From Streptomyces sp. ISL-10 (GTDB taxonomy: Bacteria > Actinomycetota > Actinomycetes > Streptomycetales > Streptomycetaceae): a DNA stretch of 64,000 nucleotides. The notes under the pieces are model-generated. The model had not been told where the DNA came from. It made no database searches and was given only the letters and a program-made list of their open reading frames with translations. The DNA is taken from NCBI RefSeq assembly GCF_018614575.1, contig NZ_JAGGOJ010000007.1, positions 1 through 64,000 on the forward strand, read 5' to 3'. This document shows positions 8,310 through 17,059 of this stretch, piece by piece. Numbering within the stretch: the first letter of the stretch is position 1; each line of letters begins with the position of its first letter. Position numbers and translations under genes: made by a program.

Positions 8310-8950
8310 TCGCGTGGGCTGCGGCGGGGGGTGCCTGGCCCGGGCGGCCCGCGCTTCGGTTCGCGGGGCGGGCCTGGCGGCGGTGGGTGCTTCGGTTCGC
8401 GACCCGGTCCGGTGCCTGGCCCGGTGGTCGGCGCTCCGGTTCGTGGCCGGGTTGGTGCCTGGCGGCGGCAGACCCCGGGCGTCGCCTGCACGCCTGGTGG
8501 CTCCGGTGCATGGCGGGTCCTGGTGCTTGGCCGGCAGCGTGTGCTCCGGCTCGCGGCTGGGTGCCGCTGCCTGGCGGCGGCCGCTATCCGGCGGGGCCGC
8601 GCCTGGGCCGGAGCCGTGATGCGTGGCGAGGGCGGAGGCTGGCCCGGAAGCGTGTGCTCCGGTTCTCGGCCCGTGGCCGGTACGCGACGGCCGCAGTATC
8701 CGGCGGGCCTCCGGCGGGCCTCCGGCGGGCCTCCGGCGGGCCTCCGGCGGGCCTCCGGCGCCTGCGCGCCTGGCCGCTCTGACGCCTGGCCGGCAGCGGG
8801 CGCGCCTCGGTTCGCGGCCGGGGTCCGGTGCCTGGCCGGCGCTCGGCGCGCTTGTCTCCAGCGCTCCCGGGGCTCCCGGTGCTCCCGCGCCTCCGCGCGC
8901 CCCCTCCGGCGTCCGATGTAAATTCACCTGCGGCGAGCCGCCCCGGACCA
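8310..8950. repeat. Decayed repeat tract between transpeptidase and acetyltransferase genes
   Basis: About 640 bases without a gene, built of degenerate copies of two motifs: GCTCCGGTTCGCGGCCGGG-like and GGTGCCTGGCC-like. At least five copies of each alternate irregularly between 8320 and 8850. Frames through it are low-complexity in all six directions. It ends near the -10 of the next gene. Copies are too diverged to be recent. Confidence 0.65.
8700..8760. repeat. Perfect 11-bp tandem repeat, 5.5 copies
   Basis: The unit CGGCGGGCCTC is repeated five times without change from 8701 to 8755, then a partial CGGCG. Eleven bases is close to one helical turn. It sits inside the decayed repeat tract and, being perfect, must be younger than its surroundings. 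Confidence 0.9.
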
Positions 8951-8963
8951 TAGCGTCCGACGG

Positions 8964-9956
8964 ATGACCGTCACACGCCTGCCCTCCGCGCCCGCCGACC
9001 ATGTCGTCGACGCGTGGTACGAGGTCGTCCGCACCGCCCACTCGCATGACCTGCCCGCCGCCGTGCCCCCGCCCGGCCGGGCGGAGAGCGCGGGCAAGCT
9101 CCGCTTCCCCGGCCCACGCACCCGTGCCGTCCATCTCGCCGCCGTGGCCGCCGACGGCTCGTACGACGGCGTGGCTACCCTCGTCCTGTTCGACGACGCC
9201 GTCAACCGGCACACCGCCTTCCTCGACGTCCTCGCCGTGCACCCACGCGCCAGGAACCGCGGCACCGGCGCACGGCTGTGGAAGGCCGCGCACGCCGAAC
9301 TCGCCGCGGACAAGCGGACGTCCGTGTCCGCCGCCGTGGAACTCGGCGGTCACGGCGAGACGTTCGCCCGCCGCCTCGGCTTCGACAACGCCCTCCAGCT
9401 CGCCTGGTACGTGCAGAACGTCCCCGACGCGCTCGCCGCCCGCCCCCTCCCGCCCGCCCTGCCCGACGGCTACGCCCTCGCCCACTGGACCGGCGTGGTG
9501 CCCGACGCGCTGGCCGACGCGTTCGCCGAGGCCCACAACGCCATGCAGGACGCGCCGACCGGCGACATGGACCAGGCCGCCCCCGCCTGGGACGCCGCAC
9601 GGGTCCGCGCCGCGGCGCAGGTGGTCGAGGACCGCGGCGGCGTCATCCTGTCCGCGGCGGTCCTCCACGGCCCGCCCGCCGAGCAGACCGTCGCCGCCTA
9701 CACCGAGCTCGTCCTGCGCGATCCCTCGGACACCCGGGCGCTGCAGTACGACACCGTCGTCGTCCCCGCCCACCGCGGCCGCGGTCTCGGCATCGCCGTC
9801 AAGCGCCACATGATGGGGGTGCTGGCCGCCGCGCGTCCCGGCGTACGGGAGATCGGCACGACCGTCGCGGACGAGAACGGCCCCATGCTGGCCGTCAACG
9901 AACGCCTCGGCTACCGGCGCGAACGGACCGTCGCGTACTTCCAGGCAACGCTGTAG
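8964..9956 (+). CDS. Two-domain GNAT N-acetyltransferase
   Basis: Transfers an acetyl group from acetyl-CoA; the acceptor is unknown. The 330 residues hold two GNAT folds. The first (~1-160) has the CoA loop VHPRARNRGTGARLW and the second (~165-330) has VVPAHRGRGLGIAVK. Tandem GNAT is the architecture of mycothiol synthase MshD, but Streptomyces MshD is a different, shorter protein, so I do not call it that. TAGCGT at 8951-8956 lies seven bases before the ATG and there is no ribosome-binding site, again a leaderless layout. It converges with the XRE gene, 15 bases apart. Confidence 0.82.
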   Translation: MTVTRLPSAPADHVVDAWYEVVRTAHSHDLPAAVPPPGRAESAGKLRFPGPRTRAVHLAAVAADGSYDGVATLVLFDDAVNRHTAFLDVLAVHPRARNRGTGARLWKAAHAELAADKRTSVSAAVELGGHGETFARRLGFDNALQLAWYVQNVPDALAARPLPPALPDGYALAHWTGVVPDALADAFAEAHNAMQDAPTGDMDQAAPAWDAARVRAAAQVVEDRGGVILSAAVLHGPPAEQTVAAYTELVLRDPSDTRALQYDTVVVPAHRGRGLGIAVKRHMMGVLAAARPGVREIGTTVADENGPMLAVNERLGYRRERTVAYFQATL

Positions 9957-9971
9957 CCGGCCTGCCGCGAC

Positions 9972-10835
9972 TCACCGCACGTCCGCGTTCGCCACCTCGT
10001 CCACGCCCCAGCCGGACAGCAGCCGCAACGACTCCGCGGAGCGGCTGCCCGGCTCGGCGTGGTACGTGACCAGCGACAGGTCGTGGTCGTCGGGGAACCT
10101 CAGCGTCTCGAACGCCAGCGTCATCTCACCGACCAGCGGATGGTGCAGCCGCTTGCTGCCGTGGCCCTTGTCCTGCACCGTGTGCGCCGCCCACAGCGAG
10201 CGGAAATCATCGCTCTTGACCGACAGCTCGCCCACCAGCGCCGACAGCTGCGGATCGTCCGGATAGCAGCCGGCGCACAGTCGCAGCACGCTCACCACCT
10301 CGATCGCCTTGCACTCCCAGTCGAGGTACAGCGCACGTGCGTTGGGGTCGAGGAAGATGAGCCGGGCCATGTTGCGCTCCTCCGGCTCCATCGCGGCGAA
10401 GTCGCCGAGCAGCGCGCGGGCCATGCGGTTCCACGCGAGGATCTCCAGCCGCCGCCCGAGGAACAGCGCGGGCACCGTCTCCATCGCGTCGATCAGATGC
10501 TGGAGCTGAGGCCGGACCTTCTGCGGCCGGGCCGCGGCCGCCCGCTTCTTCTTCGCCTTCGGCTTGGCCAGATGGGTCAGATGCGCGTGCTCCGTGTCCG
10601 TCAGGCGCAGCGCGCGGGCGATCGAGTCCAGTACCTCGGTGGACACGTTCTGGCCGTTGCCCTGTTCCAGACGCGTGTAGTACGCGACGGACACCCCGGC
10701 CAGCTGCGCCAGCTCCTCGCGGCGCAGCCCCGGCACCCGCCGATGGCGCCCGAAATCGGGCAGCCCGACGTCCGCCGGCTTCAGGCGGGCCCGCCTGGAC
10801 CGGAGGAATTCACTGAGCTCGGCACGCTGATCCAT
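9972..10835 (-). CDS. XRE-family transcriptional regulator with MmyB-type ligand domain
   Basis: DNA-binding regulator of 287 residues. An N-terminal helix-turn-helix (residues ~10-75, [20 protein letters not shown]) is followed by a Lys/Arg-rich linker. The MmyB-like C-terminal domain (~105-280, [13 protein letters not shown]) resembles a PAS-like pocket thought to bind fatty-acid-like ligands. Such genes usually stand divergent from the dehydrogenase they control, and here the alcohol dehydrogenase starts 128 bases away on the other strand. ATG at 10835 begins [11 protein letters not shown]; no good ribosome-binding site, but AATACT lies six bases upstream. Confidence 0.88.
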   Translation of the reverse strand: MDQRAELSEFLRSRRARLKPADVGLPDFGRHRRVPGLRREELAQLAGVSVAYYTRLEQGNGQNVSTEVLDSIARALRLTDTEHAHLTHLAKPKAKKKRAAAARPQKVRPQLQHLIDAMETVPALFLGRRLEILAWNRMARALLGDFAAMEPEERNMARLIFLDPNARALYLDWECKAIEVVSVLRLCAGCYPDDPQLSALVGELSVKSDDFRSLWAAHTVQDKGHGSKRLHHPLVGEMTLAFETLRFPDDHDLSLVTYHAEPGSRSAESLRLLSGWGVDEVANADVR

Positions 10836-10963
10836 ACAGCAAGTATTCCGGGTCGCACGGAGAGCCCGGAGGGACGAGCCTGTCCCTGCCAGTGGTAGGT
10901 ACAGCGGACGTAGGCACACCAGGGGGCTGGGTGGAAAGCCTCCCGTCGGCCAGGCTCGACGCC

Positions 10964-12016
10964 ATGACCACGAACGCTTCCACCGTCCCCGCATACGCCG
11001 CTCCCGCAGCGGGCGCCCCGCTGGAGCGCACGACCGTCCCCCGCCGCGCCGTCGGTAAGCACGACGTCCTGATCGACATCATGTACGCGGGCATCTGCCA
11101 CTCCGACATCCACCAGGCCCGCGACGGCTGGGGCCAGGGCATCTACCCGATGGTGCCCGGCCACGAGATCGCCGGCATCGTCACCGAGGTCGGGCCCGGG
11201 GTCACCAAGTTCGCGGTGGGCGACCGGGTCGGAGTCGGCTGCTTCGTCGATTCCTGCCGCGAGTGCGAATACTGCCGGCAGGGTCTGGAGCAGTACTGCA
11301 CCCGGGGTGGGACCGGCACGTACAACGCCCTCGACAAGAACGGGGAGCCCACCTACGGCGGCTACTCCACCCGTATCGTCGTCGACGAGAACTACACCGT
11401 CCGCATCCCCGACGGTCTGGCGCTCGACGAGGCCGCGCCGCTGCTCTGCGCCGGCATCACCCTCTACTCGCCGCTGCGCCACTGGAACGCGGGACCCGGC
11501 AAGAAGGTCGCCATCGTCGGCCTCGGCGGCCTCGGCCACATGGGCGTCAAGATCGCGAACGCGCTCGGCGCCGAGGTGACCGTGCTGTCCCAGACGCTGC
11601 GCAAGAAGGACGACGGCCTCAGGCTGGGTGCCGATCACTACTACGCCACCAGCGACGACGCGACGTTCGAGGCGCTGGCCGGCACCTTCGACCTCATCGT
11701 GTCGACCGTGTCCGCGCCGCTGCCGTTCGGCAAGTACCTGGGCCTGCTGAAGACCGACGGCGCGATGGTGAACGTCGGAGCGCCCGAGGAGCCGATCTCC
11801 CTCAACCTGTTCTCCGTCATCGGCGGCCGCAAGACGCTCGCGGGCTCCATGATCGGCGGCATCCGCGAGACTCAGGAAATGCTCGACTTCTGCGCGGAGC
11901 ACGGGTTCGGCGCGGAGATCGAACTGATCAGGGCGGACCAGATCAACGAGGCGTACGAACGGGTACTCGCGAGCGACGTGCGCTACCGGTTCGTGATCGA
12001 CACGGCGACGATCTGA
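10964..12016 (+). CDS. Zinc-dependent NAD(P)-linked alcohol dehydrogenase
   Basis: Oxidises alcohols or reduces aldehydes with a nicotinamide cofactor; closest in style to the YahK/cinnamyl-alcohol group. The 350-residue protein carries catalytic-zinc ligands in GICHSDIH and GHEIAG. Four cysteines of the structural zinc are in [15 protein letters not shown], and the Rossmann motif is [12 protein letters not shown] at 10964 ([11 protein letters not shown]) lacks a ribosome-binding site; CAGGCT seven bases upstream is a weak leaderless signal. The divergent XRE-MmyB gene is the likely regulator. Confidence 0.9.
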   Translation: MTTNASTVPAYAAPAAGAPLERTTVPRRAVGKHDVLIDIMYAGICHSDIHQARDGWGQGIYPMVPGHEIAGIVTEVGPGVTKFAVGDRVGVGCFVDSCRECEYCRQGLEQYCTRGGTGTYNALDKNGEPTYGGYSTRIVVDENYTVRIPDGLALDEAAPLLCAGITLYSPLRHWNAGPGKKVAIVGLGGLGHMGVKIANALGAEVTVLSQTLRKKDDGLRLGADHYYATSDDATFEALAGTFDLIVSTVSAPLPFGKYLGLLKTDGAMVNVGAPEEPISLNLFSVIGGRKTLAGSMIGGIRETQEMLDFCAEHGFGAEIELIRADQINEAYERVLASDVRYRFVIDTATI

Positions 12017-12154
12017 CGCACAGCGCACGTGCCCGCTGGTCGGGCGCGGGGCAGGGCCTGGCGGTCACCTCGCAGGTAATCGCCAGGCGCCGCCGCCCCC
12101 GGCAGGATCGAGGAACTGCACCGCGCCGCACCGCCCCGAACCCGCGAGGGCACC

Positions 12155-12505
12155 ATGACCGCTTACGCCGCCGGCCACCTGCTCCCCGCCGCCCGTCTCG
12201 ACAACGACGTGTTCGCCTGCATGGAGCGCATCCAGTCGACCCTCGACCCCTTCGGTGGCCGTTTCCTCCTCCACGGCGCGACCGACGAGATCCGCGAGGG
12301 CGCCTGGCCCGGCGTTCTCGTCATCATCGGCTTCCCGGGCATGAACGAGGCACACGACTGGTACGAGTCCGCCGCCTACCAGGGCCTCATCCCGCTGCGC
12401 ACGCGCCACATGGCGGGCGAGGTGGTCCTCGTCGACGGCGTCGCCCCCGGCTGCGACGCCGCCCGCACCGCGGCCCTGCTGCGGGAAAACCAGGCCGTGG
12501 CATGA
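12155..12505 (+). CDS. DUF1330-family protein
   Basis: Small cytosolic protein of 116 residues with a dimeric alpha-beta barrel pattern. The stretch PGVLVIIGFPGMNEAHDWYE plus the following YQGLIPLR is typical of DUF1330. Function is unknown; the family is loosely linked to small-molecule oxidation. GAGGG lies four bases before the ATG. It follows the alcohol dehydrogenase on the same strand by 138 bases, so co-transcription is possible but not shown. Confidence 0.78.
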   Translation: MTAYAAGHLLPAARLDNDVFACMERIQSTLDPFGGRFLLHGATDEIREGAWPGVLVIIGFPGMNEAHDWYESAAYQGLIPLRTRHMAGEVVLVDGVAPGCDAARTAALLRENQAVA

Positions 12506-12809
12506 TGCGCTGCCGAAAGGCCGAGGCCGGGTAGACGGCCGGGCACGATCCGCGCCGAGCGGCATCCGGGCACCCCGGCCTGGAGACGTGCACTCGCTCC
12601 TGTGGACCGCCTGGCGGTCCGGCTGCTTCCGGTCCGCGGCAGCCGCCGCCGTCCCGTCATAGAGCAGACGCCCGCCTTCCACGCCCAGTCGGCGTTTCAG
12701 CCGCGCACCGACAGCGCGTGAGCCGGGCGCCCGTCCCATCTGTGGGCACCGGATTTCGCAGGGGGCGCAACGCCGGACCCGTCCCGCAGGCCGCTCCTAC
12801 CCTGGGCCG
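12506..12809. other. Intergenic region, no gene seen
   Basis: About 300 bases. On the minus strand around 12580-12720 one frame reads RLKRRLGVEGGRLLYDGT, which has coding-like composition but no start, no partner domains and no recognised family. It may be a relic. The last bases hold TACCCT at 12798-12803, the probable -10 of the next gene. Confidence 0.4.
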
Positions 12810-13187
12810 GTGAGCAGCCACACGCCGAACCGAGCCCGCGTCATCCCCCTGCGCCCGCGCCCGCAGGCCCCCGCGCCCAAGGAGCCGCTGTGGCGCCACG
12901 TCGTCGGCGACGCCCTGCGCCGCGAACGCCTCGCCCAGGAGCGCACCCTCAAGGACGTGGCCGAGGCCGCCCGGATCTCGATGCCGTACCTCTCCGAACT
13001 GGAACGCGGCCGCAAAGAGGCCTCCTCGGAGGTCCTCGCGGCCGCGGCGAAAGCGCTCGGTCTCACGCTGGCGGAGCTGCTGACACTGACGCAGTCCGAG
13101 CTGACCCGCCCGACGAGCTCGACGCGACGCACACCCGGCACCACCAGCACCGCGCCGCGCCAGGGTGAGGTCCGCCTGGCGGCGTGA
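12810..13187 (+). CDS. ClgR/PopR-like XRE regulator with C-terminal LAA
   Basis: Helix-turn-helix activator of 125 residues. Residues ~28-95 match the ClgR type: WRHVVGDALRRERL, then TLKDVAEAARISMPYLSELE and RGRKEASSEVLAAA. ClgR and its paralogue PopR switch on ClpP protease genes in Streptomyces. The protein ends in RLAA; ClgR and PopR also end in alanines that make them substrates of the protease they induce. The Pro-rich N-terminal extension (~25 residues) and Thr/Ser-rich tail are variable. GTG at 12810 is six bases after TACCCT, another leaderless layout. Which clp genes it controls cannot be told. Confidence 0.78.
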   Translation: MSSHTPNRARVIPLRPRPQAPAPKEPLWRHVVGDALRRERLAQERTLKDVAEAARISMPYLSELERGRKEASSEVLAAAAKALGLTLAELLTLTQSELTRPTSSTRRTPGTTSTAPRQGEVRLAA

Positions 13188-13281
13188 GCACCACTTCAGC
13201 TCGTGAGTTGTGCGGCGTTGGGTCGGGCAACGGAAGGAAGGGCGGGGCAGGCGCCCTGCCCGGTGGCAACGGAGAGAGGGC

Positions 13282-13670
13282 ATGCGTGAAGCCGGACTGA
13301 ACTGGAACCCCTGCGGCGACACTTTCGCGAGCCGTCGGCCGGCTTCGACGTCGGGCCAGGGTGGCGGCCCCTTGTGCTCCGATGTCATGAAGCCGTTGTT
13401 GCGGAGTTTCCCGAGTACGAGCTGCTGGCTGTGAAGCAGAAGTGGGCAGTTCTTGTTTTTCAGGCCTTTCCGTGATCGTGGAAGCGAGGCGGGAACTGGA
13501 CGGCTGACGAGGCCGGCAGGCTCGACGCGCTCGTGCACGAGCACACGGCTGTCAGTGAGCGTGTCTGTGAGCGCTGCGGAAACGAGGGAGCGTTGCGCGA
13601 CAGCCGGCCGATCGAACGGACCCTCTGTACCGGGTGTCACTCCGCCGTCGGACCGGACGGCGCGCTGTAG
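13282..13670 (+). pseudogene. Broken gene for a Cys-rich conserved actinobacterial protein
   Basis: From 13290 one frame reads coherently: GFDVGPGWRPLVLRCHEAV, then AEFPEYELLAVKQKWAVLVF QAFP, then an in-frame TGA at 13473-13475. It continues WKRGGNWTADEAGRLDALV and ends with a zinc-ribbon-like CERCGNEG...TLCTGC before TAG at 13668-13670. The family normally has Arg after QAFP, so TGA looks like a CGA-to-TGA nonsense change. The best start, ATG 13282 with GGAGAGAGGG in front, is in another frame, so a small frameshift near 13300 is also needed. Two lesions make this a pseudogene. The family's function is unknown to me. Confidence 0.7.
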
Positions 13671-13773
13671 CGAACTGCCGCGAAACGCTTCAGGAAGCGG
13701 GACTCCAGCCACGCAGGCGACTGCTCACGGGGCTCCGCTCACGGGAGCAGCGTCGCCTCCAGCCTTGCCCTCA

Positions 13774-13816
13774 CGTCCGGCGCGAGGGGCTCACCCCTCG
13801 GCCTTCGCGCCGGACG
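13774..13816. repeat. Long inverted repeat with nested hairpin
   Basis: Perfect arms CGTCCGGCGCGA (13774-13785) and its complement (13805-13816). Inside, GAGGGG-CTCA-CCCCTC can form an alternative small stem sharing two bases with the outer arm. It is about 100 bases after the broken gene, and could be its old terminator or that of the DUF4389 gene on the other strand. Confidence 0.6.
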
Positions 13817-13968
13817 ATCGGACACGAGACGCCCGTCCCGCCAAGGCTTGGCCGAAATCGCTCACGGGCGTGTACGACACAGCGGAGCTGGGACGACCGC
13901 GCCCGGACCAGGCATGCTCCGGCCTGAACCTCCCCGCTCTTGGCCCGTCCCAGCGGTTGGGTGGCCAG

Positions 13969-14628
13969 TCAGGCCGTCGTCGCCGGTGCCGCCTCCCGGC
14001 CGCCCATGTCGAGCCGGAAAGGCGGGTACTGGTCGGTCAGCAATGCGGCATAGGCGGTGACCCGGGCGACCCAACGGGCCAGACCGAGCAGGAGGTCGAA
14101 GAGGTGCACCGGATAACGAGCCTTGACCGCCAAGATGATCACGGCGACCAGCGACAGAAAGGGAATCAGTCCGCTGTAGCGCCAGCCTTCGTCATTTCCC
14201 CAGCCTCCGGCAAGAATTCCGACGACGACATACTGCGGAATCGCCAGCAGCCACCACTTCACCAGGACCAGACCGCGGGAGAGACGCTCGGGATAGGCGA
14301 TGTCGAAGTGCGCCGGATAATCGGGCACGTCCGCGAGCGTGAACGGCGGGTATCGGTCGGTGCCGAGTGCCGTATGGGCGTAATAGCTGACACGCCAGTT
14401 CCAGCGCAGTACGCCGACATTGAAGTCGAAGAGGGGCCGCGGATACCGGCCGGTTATCAGAATGGCGAAGAACGCGACGACGGTGACCAGCACGAAGCCG
14501 ATCCACAGGAAAAACAGCACGATGTAGTGCGGAATGGCGAGCAACCATTTCACGAGCCACATCCATCGGGACAGCCCCGGATCGAGAGACGCCTCGAATC
14601 GCACGTCTGACGCGGTGACGGGAATCAT
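13969..14628 (-). CDS. DUF4389 integral membrane protein
   Basis: Membrane protein of 219 residues. It has paired DUF4389 units, each with a RYP(R/V)xLFD-type motif (RYPRPLFDFN; RYPVHLFDLL) after long hydrophobic helices (residues ~30-58, ~125-165). A DRYPPF/DQYPPF motif occurs in both halves, showing internal duplication. Function is unknown. ATG at 14628 has AAGGAG about ten bases upstream. Broken gene traces flank it on both sides. Confidence 0.8.
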   Translation of the reverse strand: MIPVTASDVRFEASLDPGLSRWMWLVKWLLAIPHYIVLFFLWIGFVLVTVVAFFAILITGRYPRPLFDFNVGVLRWNWRVSYYAHTALGTDRYPPFTLADVPDYPAHFDIAYPERLSRGLVLVKWWLLAIPQYVVVGILAGGWGNDEGWRYSGLIPFLSLVAVIILAVKARYPVHLFDLLLGLARWVARVTAYAALLTDQYPPFRLDMGGREAAPATTA

Positions 14629-14701
14629 GGAGGCACAACTCCTTTCGAGGGTCCCGCTCGGCAGACGCCGGGCCGAGGTGATCGCTGATCAGAACTCAGC
14701 C

Positions 14702-15084
14702 TCACATGCGGTGCGGAAAGCCGCGACTTCTCACTCCGTTTCGAGTGAGACAGTGGGTCGGACCGTTCTCTCCCCACACCTCTGCGAGCGGTGACGTCCC
14801 AAACGGCGAGACGGGTGTCTGTGTCATGTGCTCACCTTCTCGGCGCCGGTCACGGCGCGGTCGCCCCAGATGGCCGCAGCCTCCCAGGCGGCGACACCTT
14901 GCCCTGCCCACCAGCACGGCGTACGTGGAGATGGGCGATGCGTGCGTCGCGGCTCTCGCGGAACTGCGTGATGTGCCCGGGACTTGGTGTCGAGTGAACG
15001 CCCAAGGCCCAGGCGTCCGCGCGGCGGCTCGCCGCGGCGCCTGTCCACGGGATCAGCACCACGGTGCGTTGTCCTGCCGCGCAC
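14702..15084 (-). pseudogene. Probable degenerate gene traces
   Basis: Minus-strand frames here change coding character part-way. One (about 15060 to 14920) reads GVHSTPSPGHITQFRESRD and ARIAHLHV, with high third-position GC. The good composition then moves to another frame reading WWAGQGVAAWEAAAIWGDRA and ending at 14824. That stop overlaps an ATG (ATGA) for a 42-residue frame, MTQTPVSPFGTSPLAEVWGE, ending at 14702. The layout suggests a frameshifted small gene, perhaps SnoaL/NTF2-like from HITQF..R..I..LH, followed by a tiny coupled frame. This is weak evidence. Confidence 0.35.
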
Positions 15085-15090
15085 TACTTG

Positions 15091-15759
15091 TCAGTGCGCT
15101 CCGGGGGTCGGAGCGATTCCGATCGGGCACGAGACCCCCGTCCCGCCGATGCCGCAGTAGCCGCCCGGGTTCTTGTCGAGATACTGCTGGTGGTACGCCT
15201 CGGCCGGGTAGAACGGGCGGCCCTCGGCCGGGAGCAGTTCCGTCGTGATCGTGCCGTGGCCCGAGCCCGTCAGGACCTTCTGGTACGCCTCGCGCGACGC
15301 CTTGGCCGTGGCCTCCTGGGCAGGGGAGTGGGTGTAGATCGCCGAGCGGTACTGCGTGCCGACGTCGTTGCCCTGGCGGAAGCCCTGGGTCGGGTTGTGG
15401 GACTCCCAGAACAGCTTCAGCAGCTGCTCGTACGAGACGACCGACGGGTCGAACACGACCCGGACCGCCTCCGTGTGGCCCGTCAGGCCCGAGCAGGCCT
15501 CTTCGTACGTCGGGTTCGGCGTGAATCCGCCCTGGTAGCCGACGAGGGTCGTCCACACGCCCTTCGTCTGCCAGAACTTGCGCTCCGCGCCCCAGAAGCA
15601 GCCCAGGGCGAAGTCCGCGACCTCCAGGCCCTCGGGGTAGGGGCCGAGGAGGGGGTTGCCGAGGACCGTGTGGCGGTCGGGGACGGTGAAGGACGGGTCG
15701 GGGCGGCCCTTGAGGGCCTGCTCCGGAGTGGGCAGCACGGGCGTACGGCCGAAGAGCAT
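15091..15759 (-). CDS. msrA: Peptide-methionine (S)-S-oxide reductase
   Basis: Repairs oxidised methionine (S-sulfoxide) in proteins using thioredoxin. The 222-residue cytosolic protein has the catalytic GCFWGAE motif in the middle of the first third. A C-terminal GYCGIGGTG...C supplies the resolving cysteines. ATG at 15759 follows AAGGAG by eight bases. It precedes no obvious operon partner; the next gene on the same strand starts 76 bases upstream of it. Methionine repair next to methionine-pathway cystathionine gamma-synthase may be coincidence. Confidence 0.95.
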   Translation of the reverse strand: MLFGRTPVLPTPEQALKGRPDPSFTVPDRHTVLGNPLLGPYPEGLEVADFALGCFWGAERKFWQTKGVWTTLVGYQGGFTPNPTYEEACSGLTGHTEAVRVVFDPSVVSYEQLLKLFWESHNPTQGFRQGNDVGTQYRSAIYTHSPAQEATAKASREAYQKVLTGSGHGTITTELLPAEGRPFYPAEAYHQQYLDKNPGGYCGIGGTGVSCPIGIAPTPGAH

Positions 15760-15834
15760 GGCTGGTTCTCCTTCACGGTGACGGCACCGGGGACAACGTC
15801 CCGGTGCCACCGGGAATTCCGTCGCGCCCCGACC

Positions 15835-16938
15835 TCAGTGCGGAAGCGTCGCCGGGCTGCCGCCGTTCGCCTCGTAGCCGGCCACCGCGAGGGCGCGGTA
15901 GACCGTGTACTCGGCCGCCGGGTCGCTGCTGTGCGTCCACGGCAGGGCGCCCACGTGGCCGTCCACGTGGACCAGCTGGTTCATCGCCTCGGCCCAGCGC
16001 TCGGAGCGGACCAGGAACATCACGAGCAGGTGGCGTACGTGCGCGAGCATCGGGTCGTCGGGGCGGGCCGAGTGCACCGCGTAGAGCGCGCCTTCCACCG
16101 CCTTGGTGACGACCGCGCTCTGGTAGAAGCCGCTGACCAGGTTGAGCTCGGGCAGGTGCTCGTACACCGCGAACAGCGGCAGCGCCGCCAGCAGCGAGCC
16201 CTGCGGGGCGCGGGCCGCCGCGGTCATCGCGAAGTGGTCGGCCTCCTCGCGGGAGCCGTGCCACTTCTCGCACAGGTAGTGCAGCGCGGCGAGGTGCGCG
16301 CCCATGTGGTTCGGCGCGCGGTCGATGACCTTCGCCCACAACTGGTCGAACTGTTCCTGCGAGTCGCCCAGACCGCGGGCGACGGCCAGATCGACGATGT
16401 ACGGGACCGGGTCGCCGGGGGCAAGCAGCGCGGCCCCGGCGCACACGGACCTGGCCTCCTCCAGGATGATCCGGAAGTCGTCCGTGCCCGCGGCCGACGA
16501 GCGCCACGCCTGCTGGACGAGGAACTCGGCGTGCACCTGTGCGCCGCCCGCGTCCTTGGGCGACTCCGCACGCCAGGCGCGCAGCCACGCGCCGCCCGTG
16601 CCGGGCTGCTGCTGGAGCTCCAGGGACGCGGCGCCGGCGAACGCCTGGACGCGCTGCCAGCGCACCTCGCCTTCCTTGGGCGTGCCGGCGAGCAGCTGGG
16701 CGGCGGCCCGCCAGTCCTGGGTGCGCTGGACGACGTCGAGTACGTCGAGGAGGTCCTGGTCCGGTCCGGGCAGGCGCACGTCCAGCTGCTCCTGGCGCAG
16801 GAAGCCGTAGTTGTCCGGGTCGGCGGCGTCGGGCGAGCCGGGGCGGGCGAGCCGGATGCCTGCGCTGCGGCGCCTGAGGACGGGGCCGATGACCGCGGCC
16901 AGCATGCACATCGCGATCAGGAACCAGAGAATCTCCAT
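15835..16938 (-). CDS. Conserved membrane-anchored protein, unknown function
   Basis: I do not recognise a named family. The 367-residue protein begins with one membrane helix (MEILWFLIAMCMLAAVIGPV), then a large cytosolic part rich in Ala, Leu and Trp helices that resembles TPR-like repeats (AAQLLAGTPKEGEV; ALHYLCEKWHG). ATG at 16938 is chosen because the helix starts right there; no strong ribosome-binding site. It is divergent from cystathionine gamma-synthase (121 bases), an arrangement I recall as conserved in Streptomyces. Confidence 0.7.
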   Translation of the reverse strand: MEILWFLIAMCMLAAVIGPVLRRRSAGIRLARPGSPDAADPDNYGFLRQEQLDVRLPGPDQDLLDVLDVVQRTQDWRAAAQLLAGTPKEGEVRWQRVQAFAGAASLELQQQPGTGGAWLRAWRAESPKDAGGAQVHAEFLVQQAWRSSAAGTDDFRIILEEARSVCAGAALLAPGDPVPYIVDLAVARGLGDSQEQFDQLWAKVIDRAPNHMGAHLAALHYLCEKWHGSREEADHFAMTAAARAPQGSLLAALPLFAVYEHLPELNLVSGFYQSAVVTKAVEGALYAVHSARPDDPMLAHVRHLLVMFLVRSERWAEAMNQLVHVDGHVGALPWTHSSDPAAEYTVYRALAVAGYEANGGSPATLPH

Positions 16939-17059
16939 GGCTTCATTGTCCCGGACGCGCCGGCCGTGCCGACCGGCCAGGGTGGGCTCCGGCCGGTCGC
17001 GCAGGAGTCCGTACGCCCCGGGCCGCGTACCGCCCGTCGCGGGACTACGCTCGGTCCTC

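Noticed and set aside
8700..8760. Replication origin or partition-site iterons
   Set aside because: Pure GC units with no AT-rich unwinding region, DnaA boxes or par genes nearby.
8184..9809. 541-codon minus-strand frame over the repeat tract and acetyltransferase
   Set aside because: Low-complexity over the repeats and antisense to the acetyltransferase; no start signals.
13473..13475. TGA as a selenocysteine codon
   Set aside because: The family has Arg at this position, no selenoprotein chemistry is expected, an upstream frameshift is also present, and I see no suitable hairpin right after the TGA.
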